A stretch of DNA of 64,000 nt from Hydrogenispora ethanolica (lineage in GTDB: Bacteria > Bacillota > UBA4882 > UBA8346): assembly GCF_004340685.1 (NCBI RefSeq), contig NZ_SLUN01000010.1, positions 62,001 through 126,000 of the forward strand, read 5' to 3'. This document shows positions 26,369-35,867 of this stretch, in pieces. A program made the position numbers and the translations under genes. Under the pieces are notes generated by a model. That model was not told the DNA's origin. It ran no database searches and saw nothing but the letters and a program-made list of their open reading frames with translations. How positions within the stretch are numbered: position 1 is the first letter of the stretch; each line of letters starts with the position of its first letter.

Positions 26369-26410
26369 AAAAACCCGGCGGAAGGTCCGAAAACCGCTCC
26401 GTCGGGTTTT
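26369..26410 (-). terminator. Rho-independent terminator after the GH20 gene
   Basis: AAAACCCGGCGGA and TCCGTCGGGTTTT form a 13-bp stem with one G-U pair. On the minus strand it is followed by TTTTTATTG. It lies about 135 bases past the stop of the GH20 gene and would end the long minus-strand operon that starts near 40644. The interval 26411-26545 shows no gene. Confidence 0.8.
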
Positions 26411-26545
26411 AAAAAGGGGGGTGAAAGTGAAAAAGTTTGGGTTTCTATCTGATCATAACGTTCCCACAGCCATTTAGTTTCAACGCCGGAAAAATTTTTT
26501 CTTTTTGAGCAGGGATCATTGTAAACCGGCTCACCGCTGCGGCCT

Positions 26546-28417
26546 TCAAACCTTACCGCCGCGCAGCACCCGGCAGACTCCGGCCAAAAACTCGCGGATC
26601 CGGTACAGCTCGCTCTCCTTGTTCCGGGCGCGCCAGAGTTCGGCGTACTCGCCGAACCAGTTTTCGAAAGCGGCCGCCAGTGCGCCGGGGCTGAGAATCG
26701 CTTGCTCCGGCGGACGGCCCTCTTCCGCGCTCTTGATCCAGATTCCGAGGGCCTGGAAGAGGGCGGTGCCGCGCGCCGCCATCTGCAACTCCCGCAAGTC
26801 GAGCTGCCGTTCATCCGGCACCCGGCCCGTCAGAGCGGCGATCCGCTCGGCTCCTCGCTGTGCCGCGGCGTATCCTTCGGCCAAAGCCCGCTCGGTCCAT
26901 CCGGCGATGGTTTGGCGCAACATCGCCTCTCCCCAGGTCTGGCCGCACCGCCTTTCATACCAGAGGTCAATGTCGCACCAGGTCACAGGGGCTTTCCGGG
27001 AGATGTCGTCCAGGATCTCCAACAGTTGCCCGGTGGCGTCGCCGAACTCGATCCGGGCGATGGCCGCTCCCAACTCCGGCTGGGTCCCCGGCTCCGCCGG
27101 ATTCCAGGAGAAGGCCGCCCCGTAGATCATCCCGGGGATCGACGCCGCCAGCGGCTGGATATGGCCGTGGTCGCCCCAGTCGGTATTCAGCACGCCCAGA
27201 GCCTGGTATTCCCGGCCGTAGCCGGCCATTTTGGCGATGTTGCGGAACGACCCTTCCAGATTGGCGATGAGCCGGTCCCAGGCGTCGACCGCGGGGCAGA
27301 CATACTGCGGGATGCGGTGGGCGGCGAAGGTCCGGGTCCCCTCGGGAGTGGCCTCGGCGCTGTAGTTCCAGTTCAGGGCGACCACCTCCGGCGGGAGCTC
27401 CGGCAACAATTCGGCATGATTCAGAATGATGTCGCCCCAGAACAGGACCTGCTTGCCGTAGGACTGGACGTGGGCGATGATCTGCTTCAGGAAATCGACA
27501 TACAGCCGGCCCTTGCCGACTTTTGCGGCCAGCTCCCGATTCTTGCCCTCGCCGAGGTCAAAGGTCTCATCGCAGCAGATGTTGAATTTGTCGGAAGTGA
27601 ACAAGGGCAGGAACTCGTCGATCATCCCTTTGACGAAGGCGATGCTGCCGGGGTTGGAGACATCGAGCGTATGATGGTGCTGGCGGTCGATCCAGGAGTA
27701 GTCCCGTCCATCCCCGGGCAGTTCATTGAGTTCTGCGAAGGATTGGGTCCGCAACACCTGGTAGAGATGGCCGAAGGTCGACAGGCACGGCACCAGTTCG
27801 ATATGGCGCTCCCGGCAATAGGCGTCCAAACGCAGGATCTCCTCGGCGGTGAGCGGATCCTGCCCCATCCAGACCTCGGACTGGCTCCCGAAAGCGAAGC
27901 TATGCTCGATATACAGCTGGAGCTGGTTCAGTTTATAAAAGGCCATCCGGTCCGCCAGCTCTTTCAGGGTGGCCAGGGTCGGCACTTTGCCGCGGGTTAC
28001 GTCGTGCATGAAGCCCCGGTAACGAAAAGCCGGGTAATCGGCGATCTTCCGGCAGGCCAGCTCTCCGCCCTCGAGCCGGAAGAGCTGCCGCAGGGTTTGG
28101 ACTCCGTAAAAGAGTCCCGCCGCGTCCGCCCCGGCGATGAGCACCGCCGCCGGTTCGATGGAGAGCGTGTAGGATTCCGGCGGCCCGCCCGCCATGGTCA
28201 ACACGATGCCGTACGGTTCGGTCCGGCCCGTAAAGGCCCGGCCGAGCGCCGGCCGGATCCCGGACGCCGCGGCCGCCTCGCGCTGGAGCGTCAGCGCGGT
28301 CTCCAACAGGCCGGCGGGGTAAGCGGCATCCAAAAGGATCCGCATCTCCGGCCGGAGCTGAAACCGGCCGGTCATTTCGGTCATGCTTTGAGGATTCGGA
28401 AGAAGCCTCCCGCTCAT
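26546..28417 (-). CDS. Glycoside hydrolase family 20-like beta-N-acetylhexosaminidase
   Basis: A 623-residue protein with an N-terminal zincin-like domain (about 1-130) and a GH20 TIM barrel (about 140-480). The catalytic Asp-Glu pair is in NICCDETFDLG, the entry strand is YRGFMHDVTRGKVP, and KMAFYKLNQLQLYIEHSF-like strands are present. There is no signal peptide, so it acts on imported glycosides. GH20 enzymes use the substrate's N-acetyl group to release GlcNAc or GalNAc. It shares an operon with beta-mannosidase and a sugar kinase. A 182-base gap containing element E1 separates it from the mannosidase gene. Confidence 0.88.
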   Translation of the reverse strand: MSGRLLPNPQSMTEMTGRFQLRPEMRILLDAAYPAGLLETALTLQREAAAASGIRPALGRAFTGRTEPYGIVLTMAGGPPESYTLSIEPAAVLIAGADAAGLFYGVQTLRQLFRLEGGELACRKIADYPAFRYRGFMHDVTRGKVPTLATLKELADRMAFYKLNQLQLYIEHSFAFGSQSEVWMGQDPLTAEEILRLDAYCRERHIELVPCLSTFGHLYQVLRTQSFAELNELPGDGRDYSWIDRQHHHTLDVSNPGSIAFVKGMIDEFLPLFTSDKFNICCDETFDLGEGKNRELAAKVGKGRLYVDFLKQIIAHVQSYGKQVLFWGDIILNHAELLPELPPEVVALNWNYSAEATPEGTRTFAAHRIPQYVCPAVDAWDRLIANLEGSFRNIAKMAGYGREYQALGVLNTDWGDHGHIQPLAASIPGMIYGAAFSWNPAEPGTQPELGAAIARIEFGDATGQLLEILDDISRKAPVTWCDIDLWYERRCGQTWGEAMLRQTIAGWTERALAEGYAAAQRGAERIAALTGRVPDERQLDLRELQMAARGTALFQALGIWIKSAEEGRPPEQAILSPGALAAAFENWFGEYAELWRARNKESELYRIREFLAGVCRVLRGGKV

Positions 28418-28464
28418 ACCATCCCATCCCTTCTAATGCGGCTGTTTCCACTGAATCTATATTT

Positions 28465-28603
28465 CTAGAAGCGTTGTGATAAAGTCCTCAAATTCGGAAA
28501 TCACTCTTTCAATTCAATGGACTAAAAAACGACTCTACACTTGCTTCTCTGAGCTTTTGTGTTCACCCCGACCTTCGGACGGGGTTTATCACAACGCTTC
28601 TAG
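28465..28603. mobile_element. MITE-like element E1, copy 2 (intact)
   Basis: A 139-base unit bounded by perfect 19-bp inverted repeats, CTAGAAGCGTTGTGATAAA (28465-28483) and its complement (28585-28603). The interior matches the copy at 6886-7020, including the GC hairpin CCCCG-CC-TTCG-GG-CGGGG followed by TTTATC. The outer CTAG is palindromic and could be a target duplication centred on TA. The right end provides the TAG stop of the beta-mannosidase gene. No transposase is nearby, so it would be mobilised in trans. Confidence 0.85.
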
Positions 28604-31062
28604 GCAATCTCGAACAAGCTGCGGACCTTCAGTCCCTCCCGCAACTCGGCCAGACCGGTCCCAGCGGGCAGACTGGCCCGGTCGATGACGATGCGCCGCG
28701 TTTCGCCCGGCCAGAGGTCGAAGTAATTGTCGCTGAAGCGGCAGTCGAACGCCGCGCTGTCCAGCTCGACGTACTTGGCGAGCGACTCCGCCCGGAGCCG
28801 GCAGACATATTGGCCGTCCGTCGCTTCGACCTCCCACTGGATCCGGGGATCTTGGAGCTCGAAGTGTTTGGGCTTGACAAACAATACCGTCCCCGCCCCC
28901 ACGGGAGTCCCGTCCACGGTGAGGGAATAGGCCAGATAGACATTCATCCGGGTCGCCTGGTCGGGCAGCGCCTGTTCGAAATCCAACTGCAGGCAGCATT
29001 CGGCCCGGAGCGGCGCCACCGCTACGTCGATCCCGCCCTCGGCCAGTACGGCGCCGGAGCCGTTGTGTAGCAGCTTCCAGTCCAACCGGCCCCGGATCGC
29101 GGCCAAGCTGTCGTTGTTGACATAGAGGTCGGCCTTGGAGCCGGTTTCGCAGGCCGAGGCCAGGATCGGCGCATAGAACCGTTTCGCGAAGTAGTGCAAG
29201 GCCTTCCAACGGCCGTAATAGTCGATGCTGGCCCAGGAGGCCACCGGCCAGCAATCGTTGAGCTGCCAGTAGATCGTCCCCATGCAGCGGCCCCGGTTCC
29301 GCCGCCAGTGCTCGACGCCGTATTTCATGGCCTCGCCCTGCAGCACCTGAGAGGCGTAGAGCAGGGAGTCGAGATCCTTGGGGTATTTGAAATTGTCCGC
29401 GATATGGTAGAGAATCTTGCCGTTGGCCGCCGGATTCTTCTGGTGCTTCTCCATGACATAGGAGAAGATGTTGCGATCCTGCGGCAGGGTGAAAGATTCC
29501 ACCGTCTTCAGGCAGGGAAAGGACTGGAACCCGAACTCCGACGTGAACCGGAAGTAAAAGTCGCGATAGGCGGTGAAGGGTTTCAGGCCGTGCCAGACAT
29601 CCCAGTAATGGACGTCGCCCCGGTTTTCGTCGTTAGGATCGTCGAACCAGCCGCCCGAAGAGGGGGAAGACGGCCAATACGAAGTGTTCGGATCCTCGGC
29701 CGCGGCCACTTCCGGCAGCAGCTCCTCGAATTGTTTCACATAGTCGTGTTTCTGCTTGGCCGGTTTGTCCTTGAATTTGCCGGTCCAGAACCATTCCAGC
29801 TCGTTGTTGCCGCACCACATTCCCAAACAGGCATGATGCCGGATGCGCCGGATGTTGTCCGTGACTTCCCTGCGGATGCTCTCGGCAAACTCCGGGGTCA
29901 CCTGGTACATCGCGCAGGCGAACATCAGATCGTGCCAGACGATGAGGCCGTACTGGTCGCAGCAGTCGAAGAACTCGTCGGCCGGATAGACGCCGCCGCC
30001 CCAGATCCGGATGCAGTTGAAATTGGCCGCCACGCAATCCCGGATCAGTTGCTCGGTCCGTTGCAGGGTACAACGCGCCAGCAGGTTATCCTCGGGGATG
30101 TAGTTGGCGCCCATGGCGAAGATGGAGACCCCGTTCACCTCGAACTCGAAAGTCTCGCCCCACCGGTCGGCGGCGCGCTTCAGCCGCAGGGTCCGCAGGC
30201 CGATCCGGCAATGCCGTTCGTCAAGCACCGCGCCTTCCTGCCACAACACCACCTCCACTCCGTAGAGCGGCTGCTCGCCGTAGCCGTTGGGCCACCATTT
30301 CCGGGGATCGGCGACGGCCAGCCGCAGATGGTTCTCGTCGTCCGCCGCATCCATTGCGACGCTGGTGCGTTCGCCGGTGGGCGCGATCAGATGGACGCCG
30401 ATCCGGCAAGGCGCGGCGCTCCATTTTCGCAACCGGACCCGGATGTCGAGGAAGACTCCATCGTCCCCATGGTCCTGGGTGATATAGACGTCCTCAATGC
30501 GGGCGTCACGGTAGGCGCAGAGGCTCAGCGGACGCCAGATTCCGGCGTCGGGGATCTGCGGGCCCCAGTCCCAACCGAACATGTAATGGGCTTTCCGGAG
30601 ATAAGGATAGCCGGCCATCGAGCCGGTGGCGTGATACAGCGGCTGCTCCCGGTCCTTCTCCTCGATGTAGCGGAGCGGCGAGCGGACGGTGACGCGAATG
30701 ACATTGGTCCAAAGCTTCAAAAGGCTCTTCACATCCAGTTCGTAACGGCGGAACATATTGTCGGTGGCCGCCAGATAGCGGTCGTTCACCGTGATTTCGG
30801 TGAAGGTGTCCAGCCCCTCGCAGACCAGGAAGACCTTGTCGCTGTCCAGGACGGCCCGGTCCACCTCGAACTCCCGTTCATATTCATAGTCATAGGCCGC
30901 GATCTCCTTGGCCTGGTCCTCATTGTCGCGGTAAAACGGATCGGCGATCCGGCCCGCCGTGAGCAAGTCGTTGAAGACCGATCCCGGTACCGTGGCGGCC
31001 AACCATTCCGGTTGGCCGGTGCGGCGCATCCGCCAGGCGCCGTTCAATTGCAGCTTCATCAT
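28600..31062 (-). CDS. Glycoside hydrolase family 2 beta-mannosidase
   Basis: An 820-residue retaining exo-glycosidase with the usual GH2 order: sugar-binding domain (LNGAWRMRRTG), two immunoglobulin-like domains, TIM barrel and C-terminal domains. The acid/base glutamate is about E419 in MWCGNNELEWFW and the nucleophile about E508 in TSEFGFQSFP. These contexts and the RIWGGGVYPADEFFDCCDQYGLIVWHD segment match beta-mannosidases rather than beta-galactosidases. No signal peptide. It would cleave Man-beta-1,4-GlcNAc or manno-oligosaccharides. The TAG stop lies inside the right end of element E1, so the last residues may have been set by that insertion. Confidence 0.93.
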   Translation of the reverse strand: MMKLQLNGAWRMRRTGQPEWLAATVPGSVFNDLLTAGRIADPFYRDNEDQAKEIAAYDYEYEREFEVDRAVLDSDKVFLVCEGLDTFTEITVNDRYLAATDNMFRRYELDVKSLLKLWTNVIRVTVRSPLRYIEEKDREQPLYHATGSMAGYPYLRKAHYMFGWDWGPQIPDAGIWRPLSLCAYRDARIEDVYITQDHGDDGVFLDIRVRLRKWSAAPCRIGVHLIAPTGERTSVAMDAADDENHLRLAVADPRKWWPNGYGEQPLYGVEVVLWQEGAVLDERHCRIGLRTLRLKRAADRWGETFEFEVNGVSIFAMGANYIPEDNLLARCTLQRTEQLIRDCVAANFNCIRIWGGGVYPADEFFDCCDQYGLIVWHDLMFACAMYQVTPEFAESIRREVTDNIRRIRHHACLGMWCGNNELEWFWTGKFKDKPAKQKHDYVKQFEELLPEVAAAEDPNTSYWPSSPSSGGWFDDPNDENRGDVHYWDVWHGLKPFTAYRDFYFRFTSEFGFQSFPCLKTVESFTLPQDRNIFSYVMEKHQKNPAANGKILYHIADNFKYPKDLDSLLYASQVLQGEAMKYGVEHWRRNRGRCMGTIYWQLNDCWPVASWASIDYYGRWKALHYFAKRFYAPILASACETGSKADLYVNNDSLAAIRGRLDWKLLHNGSGAVLAEGGIDVAVAPLRAECCLQLDFEQALPDQATRMNVYLAYSLTVDGTPVGAGTVLFVKPKHFELQDPRIQWEVEATDGQYVCRLRAESLAKYVELDSAAFDCRFSDNYFDLWPGETRRIVIDRASLPAGTGLAELREGLKVRSLFEIA

Positions 31063-31110
31063 TTATAAAGCCTCCCGCAGCCTTGCCGGCTGTTGTCGTT
31101 ATCGCCGAAC

Positions 31111-31929
31111 TCAGCGGCTCTGCTCGAAAAACTCCCTGAGAAGCTCCTGAGCCACGCCGTCTTCCTTAATGATTCTGATTTTTTGGGCGGTCTCCTCCAC
31201 CAGCAGCTCCAGCAATGCGTTCCCTTTTTCAGCCGAGGCCGCCGCAGGGTCGCCCGCGAAGTGCGTCGGGTGATCGGCATACCACCAGATGCCCGTATAG
31301 ATATTCTTCAAACCGGTCGCCGGATCCTTGAAATGATCCAGCCGCCCCCGGCTCCCGCTCTCTTCCCGCGCGACCCGGTCCATGGCCACCAGCTCCGGCC
31401 GCAAAGCCATCATCAGCGCCGTTTCATAGTTCCCCGCGTGGTCGCCCAGATCGTCGGAGCCCAGAATCGCCTGCTTGCGGCGGGCCAGCTCCGGGCCGTC
31501 CGCCATCAGATTGATGCCGTAGACCGCGTACTGGGGGTCCCGTTGCCGCTGCAAGGTGCTCTGGATGAAATAATTGAGAAAATGGCTGTTCCCGCCATGC
31601 GCGTTCAGCAGAATGATTTTAGGAAAGCCGTTCCGGGCGATCTCATCCAGCACGTTCTCCAGCAACCGGAACATCAAGGAATGGTCGATGGAAATGGTTC
31701 CCGGCACATGCCGGGCCTCGGCGATCTGCCCGAAATAATAAGGCGGGAAAACTACCGCCGGCTCCCGGGCGGCGGCCGCGATCGTCACTCCCCGCCCGAT
31801 GAAGAGATCGGTCCCCAGCGGGAGATGCCCCCCATGCTTTTCGATGACCCCCAGCGGCACGATACAGGTCCCCGCCGTCGCCAGGCGGGCCGCTTCCAAC
31901 TGATCCGCGCGCAAATCCTCCCACAACAT
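31111..31929 (-). CDS. Creatininase-family amidohydrolase
   Basis: A 272-residue metal-dependent hydrolase of the creatininase fold. The metal-binding motif is EKHGGHLPLGTD (E30, H32, D41) and the second motif is LNAHGGNSHF. The ATG at 31929 (MLWEDLRADQ) is chosen over a GTG three codons earlier because AAGGAG sits 8 bases before it. Family members open cyclic amides or lactams and include MftE and other specialised hydrolases; creatinine itself is an unlikely substrate here. It lies between the beta-mannosidase and a sugar kinase, which suggests action on a sugar- or amino-acid-derived amide. Confidence 0.88.
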   Translation of the reverse strand: MLWEDLRADQLEAARLATAGTCIVPLGVIEKHGGHLPLGTDLFIGRGVTIAAAAREPAVVFPPYYFGQIAEARHVPGTISIDHSLMFRLLENVLDEIARNGFPKIILLNAHGGNSHFLNYFIQSTLQRQRDPQYAVYGINLMADGPELARRKQAILGSDDLGDHAGNYETALMMALRPELVAMDRVAREESGSRGRLDHFKDPATGLKNIYTGIWWYADHPTHFAGDPAAASAEKGNALLELLVEETAQKIRIIKEDGVAQELLREFFEQSR

Positions 31930-31950
31930 CGGCTTCACTCCTTCTTCCGG

Positions 31951-32934
31951 TTATAATTGAGCCACCACTTTGTCATACAAGGCATTATCCCGCCTTACCT
32001 CTTGCAAAGCCCAAACCACCGCCCCGGCCACCGGAGACTGGTTCAGTACGATAAAATTCAGTACACGGCCGGGTTGGGCGGCGCGCACCTCGCGCTGGAG
32101 CCGGTTCAAGGCCGCCGGATTTTCCCCCTTGACAGCGATCGAGCCGGCCAATACGATCTCCAGCGGCTGATCCGGGGCGAAAGCCAGCTCCCGGACGACC
32201 CCGTTGACCGAGGCGGCGATCTCCGTTCCCATGGTTTCGAGGATCGCCAGGGCCACCCTATCCCCGTAATTGGCGGCCTGGAATATTACAGGCGCCAGAT
32301 CCGCCAGGCGCAATCCCCCATATTCCAGCTTTTCCCGCAGACAGTCGATGAGATCGAACTTGGAGCGGATCCCCAACCGTTGCCACAAAAGATCGGTGAT
32401 CCGGGTGGCCGGACCGCCGCGAAAGAGAAAGTTATACGCCGCCTGGGTGGCACGGCTGCCCAAGTAGCCGCCGCCGCCCGGTTCGCCGGTGATCTCGCCC
32501 TGCCCGTTCAGCTGCAGCATCCGCCCGGCCGGATCGATGCCGCAAACCGAGCAGCCGGTGCCGTTGATCACTCCGATTCCCATGCCGCTCCGGCTGCCGG
32601 CCTTCACCCCGAGATAGGCGTCGTTGCAAAGGATAAAACGGCTGAACCCGATATTCCGGAGGATCTGGGCGATCTTTTCCCGCTGAAAGCGGGCGTCGAC
32701 CCCCGAGAGCCCGAAAACGCTGGCGGCCAGATCGGCGATGGCCAGCTGATTGCGGCCCAGGATCTCCCGGACCAGCTCGCGCAGTTTCTCCTCCAGCTCG
32801 TTGAAAGAGCCGGCCAGTCGCTCGTGGTTGGTGGGGCCGAACGGCAGGAAGTCGATCCGCTCCCCGTCGGTGTCAAACAAAGCGCAATGGGTTTTGGTCG
32901 TCCCGCCGTCGACGCCGAGCACAAACCGGGCCAT
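31951..32934 (-). CDS. BadF/BadG/BcrA-type kinase, probable N-acetylglucosamine kinase
   Basis: A 327-residue ASKHA-fold protein. The ATP-binding phosphate-1 loop is VLGVDGGTTKTHC, phosphate 2 is IGVINGTGCSVCG and the adenosine region is IVLAGSIAVKG. The GlcNAc-kinase-like signature GEPGGGGYLGSRA is present. It would phosphorylate an amino sugar freed by GH20 or GH2. The ATG at 32934 shares one base with the TGA stop of the GH4 gene, so translation is coupled; a GTG one codon earlier is an alternative. Substrate is inferred from operon content. Confidence 0.85.
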   Translation of the reverse strand: MARFVLGVDGGTTKTHCALFDTDGERIDFLPFGPTNHERLAGSFNELEEKLRELVREILGRNQLAIADLAASVFGLSGVDARFQREKIAQILRNIGFSRFILCNDAYLGVKAGSRSGMGIGVINGTGCSVCGIDPAGRMLQLNGQGEITGEPGGGGYLGSRATQAAYNFLFRGGPATRITDLLWQRLGIRSKFDLIDCLREKLEYGGLRLADLAPVIFQAANYGDRVALAILETMGTEIAASVNGVVRELAFAPDQPLEIVLAGSIAVKGENPAALNRLQREVRAAQPGRVLNFIVLNQSPVAGAVVWALQEVRRDNALYDKVVAQL

Positions 32935-34235
32935 CACTCGGCCCGCTCCGGGAAGAATTGCGGCAGGAACTCCCGGTTCGCCTCCAGCATCGCGTCGAGC
33001 ACGCCCTTGGCCTTGAAATAATCGCCGATCAGCGGGTGAACCAGCAGCGCCGCCAGCGCCGCCTGATAGTCGCCGTGGACGGCGGCCCGGGCGGCCAGCT
33101 TCTCATAGGCTTTGACGGTCCGCATCAGGCCGATGATGAAAGGATTGTCAAACCCTTCAAGCTTCACCGGAGTCGCGCCGTCTTTGTTGATCCGGCATTT
33201 CACTTCGACCACATCATCCGGGTCCATGAAGGCATAGGCGCCCTGATTCCGGACATCCACCACATGAACCTCGTTCTTGTCGTTCTCGATGGCGTTGATG
33301 ATCGAGACCGCGGCCTCCGAATAGAGGGCTCCGCCTCTTTTGGCCAGCTCCGGCGGACACTCTTTCAGATCGGGGGACTGGTACTTCCGAAGCAGCTCCG
33401 CCTCGATCTCCTGGCAGATCTCGCCGCGGGTCTTCACAGCCTGCTGGCACTTTTTCACCTGCTCATCCCGGAAATAGTAATAGTTCAGGTAGGAGATGGG
33501 GATGCCCCCGGTCGCCTGCAATAAGGCGGCATCGTATTTCATTTGGGGGATATTTTGCAGTCCTTTGACATTCAGGCCGCTTCGGAGCCGCTCCTGCAAG
33601 ACGTCCCGCCCGTCGGCGTAGACCGCGGTGATCCAGCATAAATGGTTCAATCCCACGAAATCGTAGTCAAAATGCGCGGTCCCCTCGGGCAGCAGCGCCT
33701 GGACCTCCCGCACCATATTGATGGGTCCGTTGCAGAGTCCGATCAGCTTGCCGCCGATGGTGTTGAGGACCGCTTCGGCCACCAACCCCGACGGATTGGA
33801 GAAATTGATCAGCCAGGCCCGGGGCGCCAGGCGCTTCATCCGGGCGGCGATGTCCATGATGGCCGGAATGGTCCGCAGGGCCTTCATCATGCCGCCGGCC
33901 CCGGTGGTCTCCTGGCCCAGCAGCCCGAATTGCAACGGAAGCTTCTCGTCGCGGATCCGGGCGTCCAGTTTTCCGACCCGGATCTGGGCGATGACGTAAT
34001 CGGCATCGGCGATGGCCTCATCGAGGCTTGCGGTGAGAACCACCCGTGCACCATCGTTCGAAGCGGCCAGCATCCGTTGGACCAGGCCCGCCACGATCGT
34101 CAGCTTCTCCCGGTCGATATCCATCAAGTAAAAGGCGGCTGCTTGAAGCTCCGCGCGCCGCACGATAAAGCCGTTGATCAATTCCGGCGTGTAGGTGCTG
34201 CCGGCGCCAATCACGGCGATTTTTAACTGTCGCAT
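32934..34235 (-). CDS. Glycoside hydrolase family 4 (6-phospho-beta-glucosidase type)
   Basis: A 433-residue NAD- and Mn-dependent glycosidase that works by an oxidation-elimination route. The N-terminal NAD motif is IAVIGAGSTYTPEL, the metal-binding cysteine lies in IGLCNGPINM, the histidine in VGLNHLCWI, and NFSNPSGLVAEA is present. GH4 beta-type members cleave phosphorylated disaccharides. With a kinase gene coupled to it, the likely substrate is a 6-phosphorylated beta-glycoside made inside the cell; no PTS gene is in the operon. GGAGCG precedes the ATG. Confidence 0.9.
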   Translation of the reverse strand: MRQLKIAVIGAGSTYTPELINGFIVRRAELQAAAFYLMDIDREKLTIVAGLVQRMLAASNDGARVVLTASLDEAIADADYVIAQIRVGKLDARIRDEKLPLQFGLLGQETTGAGGMMKALRTIPAIMDIAARMKRLAPRAWLINFSNPSGLVAEAVLNTIGGKLIGLCNGPINMVREVQALLPEGTAHFDYDFVGLNHLCWITAVYADGRDVLQERLRSGLNVKGLQNIPQMKYDAALLQATGGIPISYLNYYYFRDEQVKKCQQAVKTRGEICQEIEAELLRKYQSPDLKECPPELAKRGGALYSEAAVSIINAIENDKNEVHVVDVRNQGAYAFMDPDDVVEVKCRINKDGATPVKLEGFDNPFIIGLMRTVKAYEKLAARAAVHGDYQAALAALLVHPLIGDYFKAKGVLDAMLEANREFLPQFFPERAE

Positions 34236-34270
34236 TCAACATCGCTCCAACCTGCCCTCGGCAGTTTTTT

Positions 34271-35866
34271 TTACCGGCCCGTCAACAAACGGCCGTTTCG
34301 GGCCCCGGTCAGTGTTCCGGACTGATTGGCGATGGCCCCGCCGACCAACACCCATTCGATGCCCGCCGGAAATTGCTCCGGCCGGGTATAGGTGGCCCGG
34401 TCCTGAATGGCCGCAGGATCAAAGACGGTGATATCCGCGGCATAGCCCGGCTCCAACCGGCCCACCGACCGCAAACCCAGCCGTTCTGCCGGCAGCGCGG
34501 TCACCTTGCGGACCGCTTCTTCCAGCGTCAATACCTTTTGCTCCCGCACGTATTTGGCGAAGACTCTGGGGAAGGTGCCGTACAGCCGCGGGTGCGGCAA
34601 TCCGCCCGCCGAATACAGGGAATCCGAGATGATGAAGGAATACGGCAGCTTCATGATGCGGATCATATCGTCCTCCGCCATGTGGAAAAAGACGATCGCC
34701 ACGTTGCCGTCTTCCTCCGCCAAGAGATCGAGGGCGGCCGCGGCCGGTTCCGTCCCGCGAATCAAGGCGATCTCCGCGATGCTCTTCCCGACCAGCGACT
34801 GATTGGCGGCGCTCCCGACCGAACTCACCACCACGCTCTCCCAACCGGTGGAGTAGACCAGGTTATCCCAGTCGACAGCTTCATGATTCAACTCCGCCAG
34901 GATGCGGCGGCGTTCCGCCGGATCCCCCGCCCGTCGAATGGCCCGAGCGACCCCGCCCTCCAAGGCCCAGGGCGGCAGCAGGCTGGTCAGCGTCGAGGAG
35001 CCGGCGGTATAGGGATAAACGTCGCAGGTCACATCCGATCCCCGGCCGCGGGCCTCTTCCAGCAGGCCGATGGCGGCCGCGCAGGTTGCCCCCCAGTTAT
35101 TCTTGCCGGCGGCTTTCAAATGGCTGATATGCAGGGCCACTTCCGCCTGCCCGGCGATGTCCAGCACTTCCCGGATGGACCGCAGCAGGCTGTTTCCCTC
35201 GCCGCGCATATGCGCCACCAATAGGGCGCGATGTTTCTTCAGCACACTGCAGATCTCCACCAGCTCGGAAAGGCTGTAATAATTCTCCGGCACATACATC
35301 AGCCCGATCGAAAGTCCGAGGGCGCCGGCGCTCAATGCCTCGTCCAACAGCGCTTTAACCTTCTCCAGCTCCGGACGGGTCAGGGGGCCGGCCGCAAACC
35401 CTTTCACCGCGATCCGGAGCGCGCCGTTGCCCACATAGCCGCCGACGTGGTGCCCGAACCGCTGGGTTTGCAGTACCGCCAGGTATTCGCCATAGCTCCG
35501 CCAGGTCCACTCGCCGGCCAGCCGGCCCATAATCGGTTCGCTGTAGCTTTGCAACAGCGGCAATCGCTCCGGCTCGACGGGCGCCGCCGAAAAGCCGCAG
35601 TTCCCGAAGATTTCCGTCGTGACCCCTTGCTGAAGCTTGATGGCGCCCGCCGGGTCATTCAATACTTTTAAATCGGCATGGCTGTGCAGATCGATAAATC
35701 CGGGCGCGATGACCTTTCCGGTGGCATCCAATACGATCCGGGCCGGGGCCGCGAGCTCCCTTTCCAGCCGCGCGATTTTGCCGTCGCGGATTCCGATATC
35801 CCCGCGCCAGGCGGGTCCGCCGCCGCTGTCCACGATGAGGCCGTCACGAATCAGTACGTCCAGCAT
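34271..35866 (-). CDS. N-acyl-D-amino-acid deacylase (amidohydrolase superfamily)
   Basis: A 531-residue zinc amidohydrolase. Metal ligands H61 and H63 lie in FIDLHSHADL, and the FGNCGFSAAP motif typical of D-aminoacylases follows. Further family marks are LVAHMRGEGNSLL, ALHISHLKAAGKNNWG and the C-terminal AERLGLRSVGRLEPGYAADITVFD. It would remove an acyl group from an N-acyl-D-amino acid. The ATG at 35866 directly follows the stop of the preceding gene (one base between), while the frame is open further upstream inside that gene. Together with the next gene it implies D-amino-acid release and breakdown. Confidence 0.9.
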   Translation of the reverse strand: MLDVLIRDGLIVDSGGGPAWRGDIGIRDGKIARLERELAAPARIVLDATGKVIAPGFIDLHSHADLKVLNDPAGAIKLQQGVTTEIFGNCGFSAAPVEPERLPLLQSYSEPIMGRLAGEWTWRSYGEYLAVLQTQRFGHHVGGYVGNGALRIAVKGFAAGPLTRPELEKVKALLDEALSAGALGLSIGLMYVPENYYSLSELVEICSVLKKHRALLVAHMRGEGNSLLRSIREVLDIAGQAEVALHISHLKAAGKNNWGATCAAAIGLLEEARGRGSDVTCDVYPYTAGSSTLTSLLPPWALEGGVARAIRRAGDPAERRRILAELNHEAVDWDNLVYSTGWESVVVSSVGSAANQSLVGKSIAEIALIRGTEPAAAALDLLAEEDGNVAIVFFHMAEDDMIRIMKLPYSFIISDSLYSAGGLPHPRLYGTFPRVFAKYVREQKVLTLEEAVRKVTALPAERLGLRSVGRLEPGYAADITVFDPAAIQDRATYTRPEQFPAGIEWVLVGGAIANQSGTLTGARNGRLLTGR

Positions 35867-35867
35867 G

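Noticed and set aside
26274-26477. Small plus-strand gene over the GH20 terminator
   Set aside because: The frame spans the terminator hairpin at 26369-26410, has no good start site and resembles nothing.
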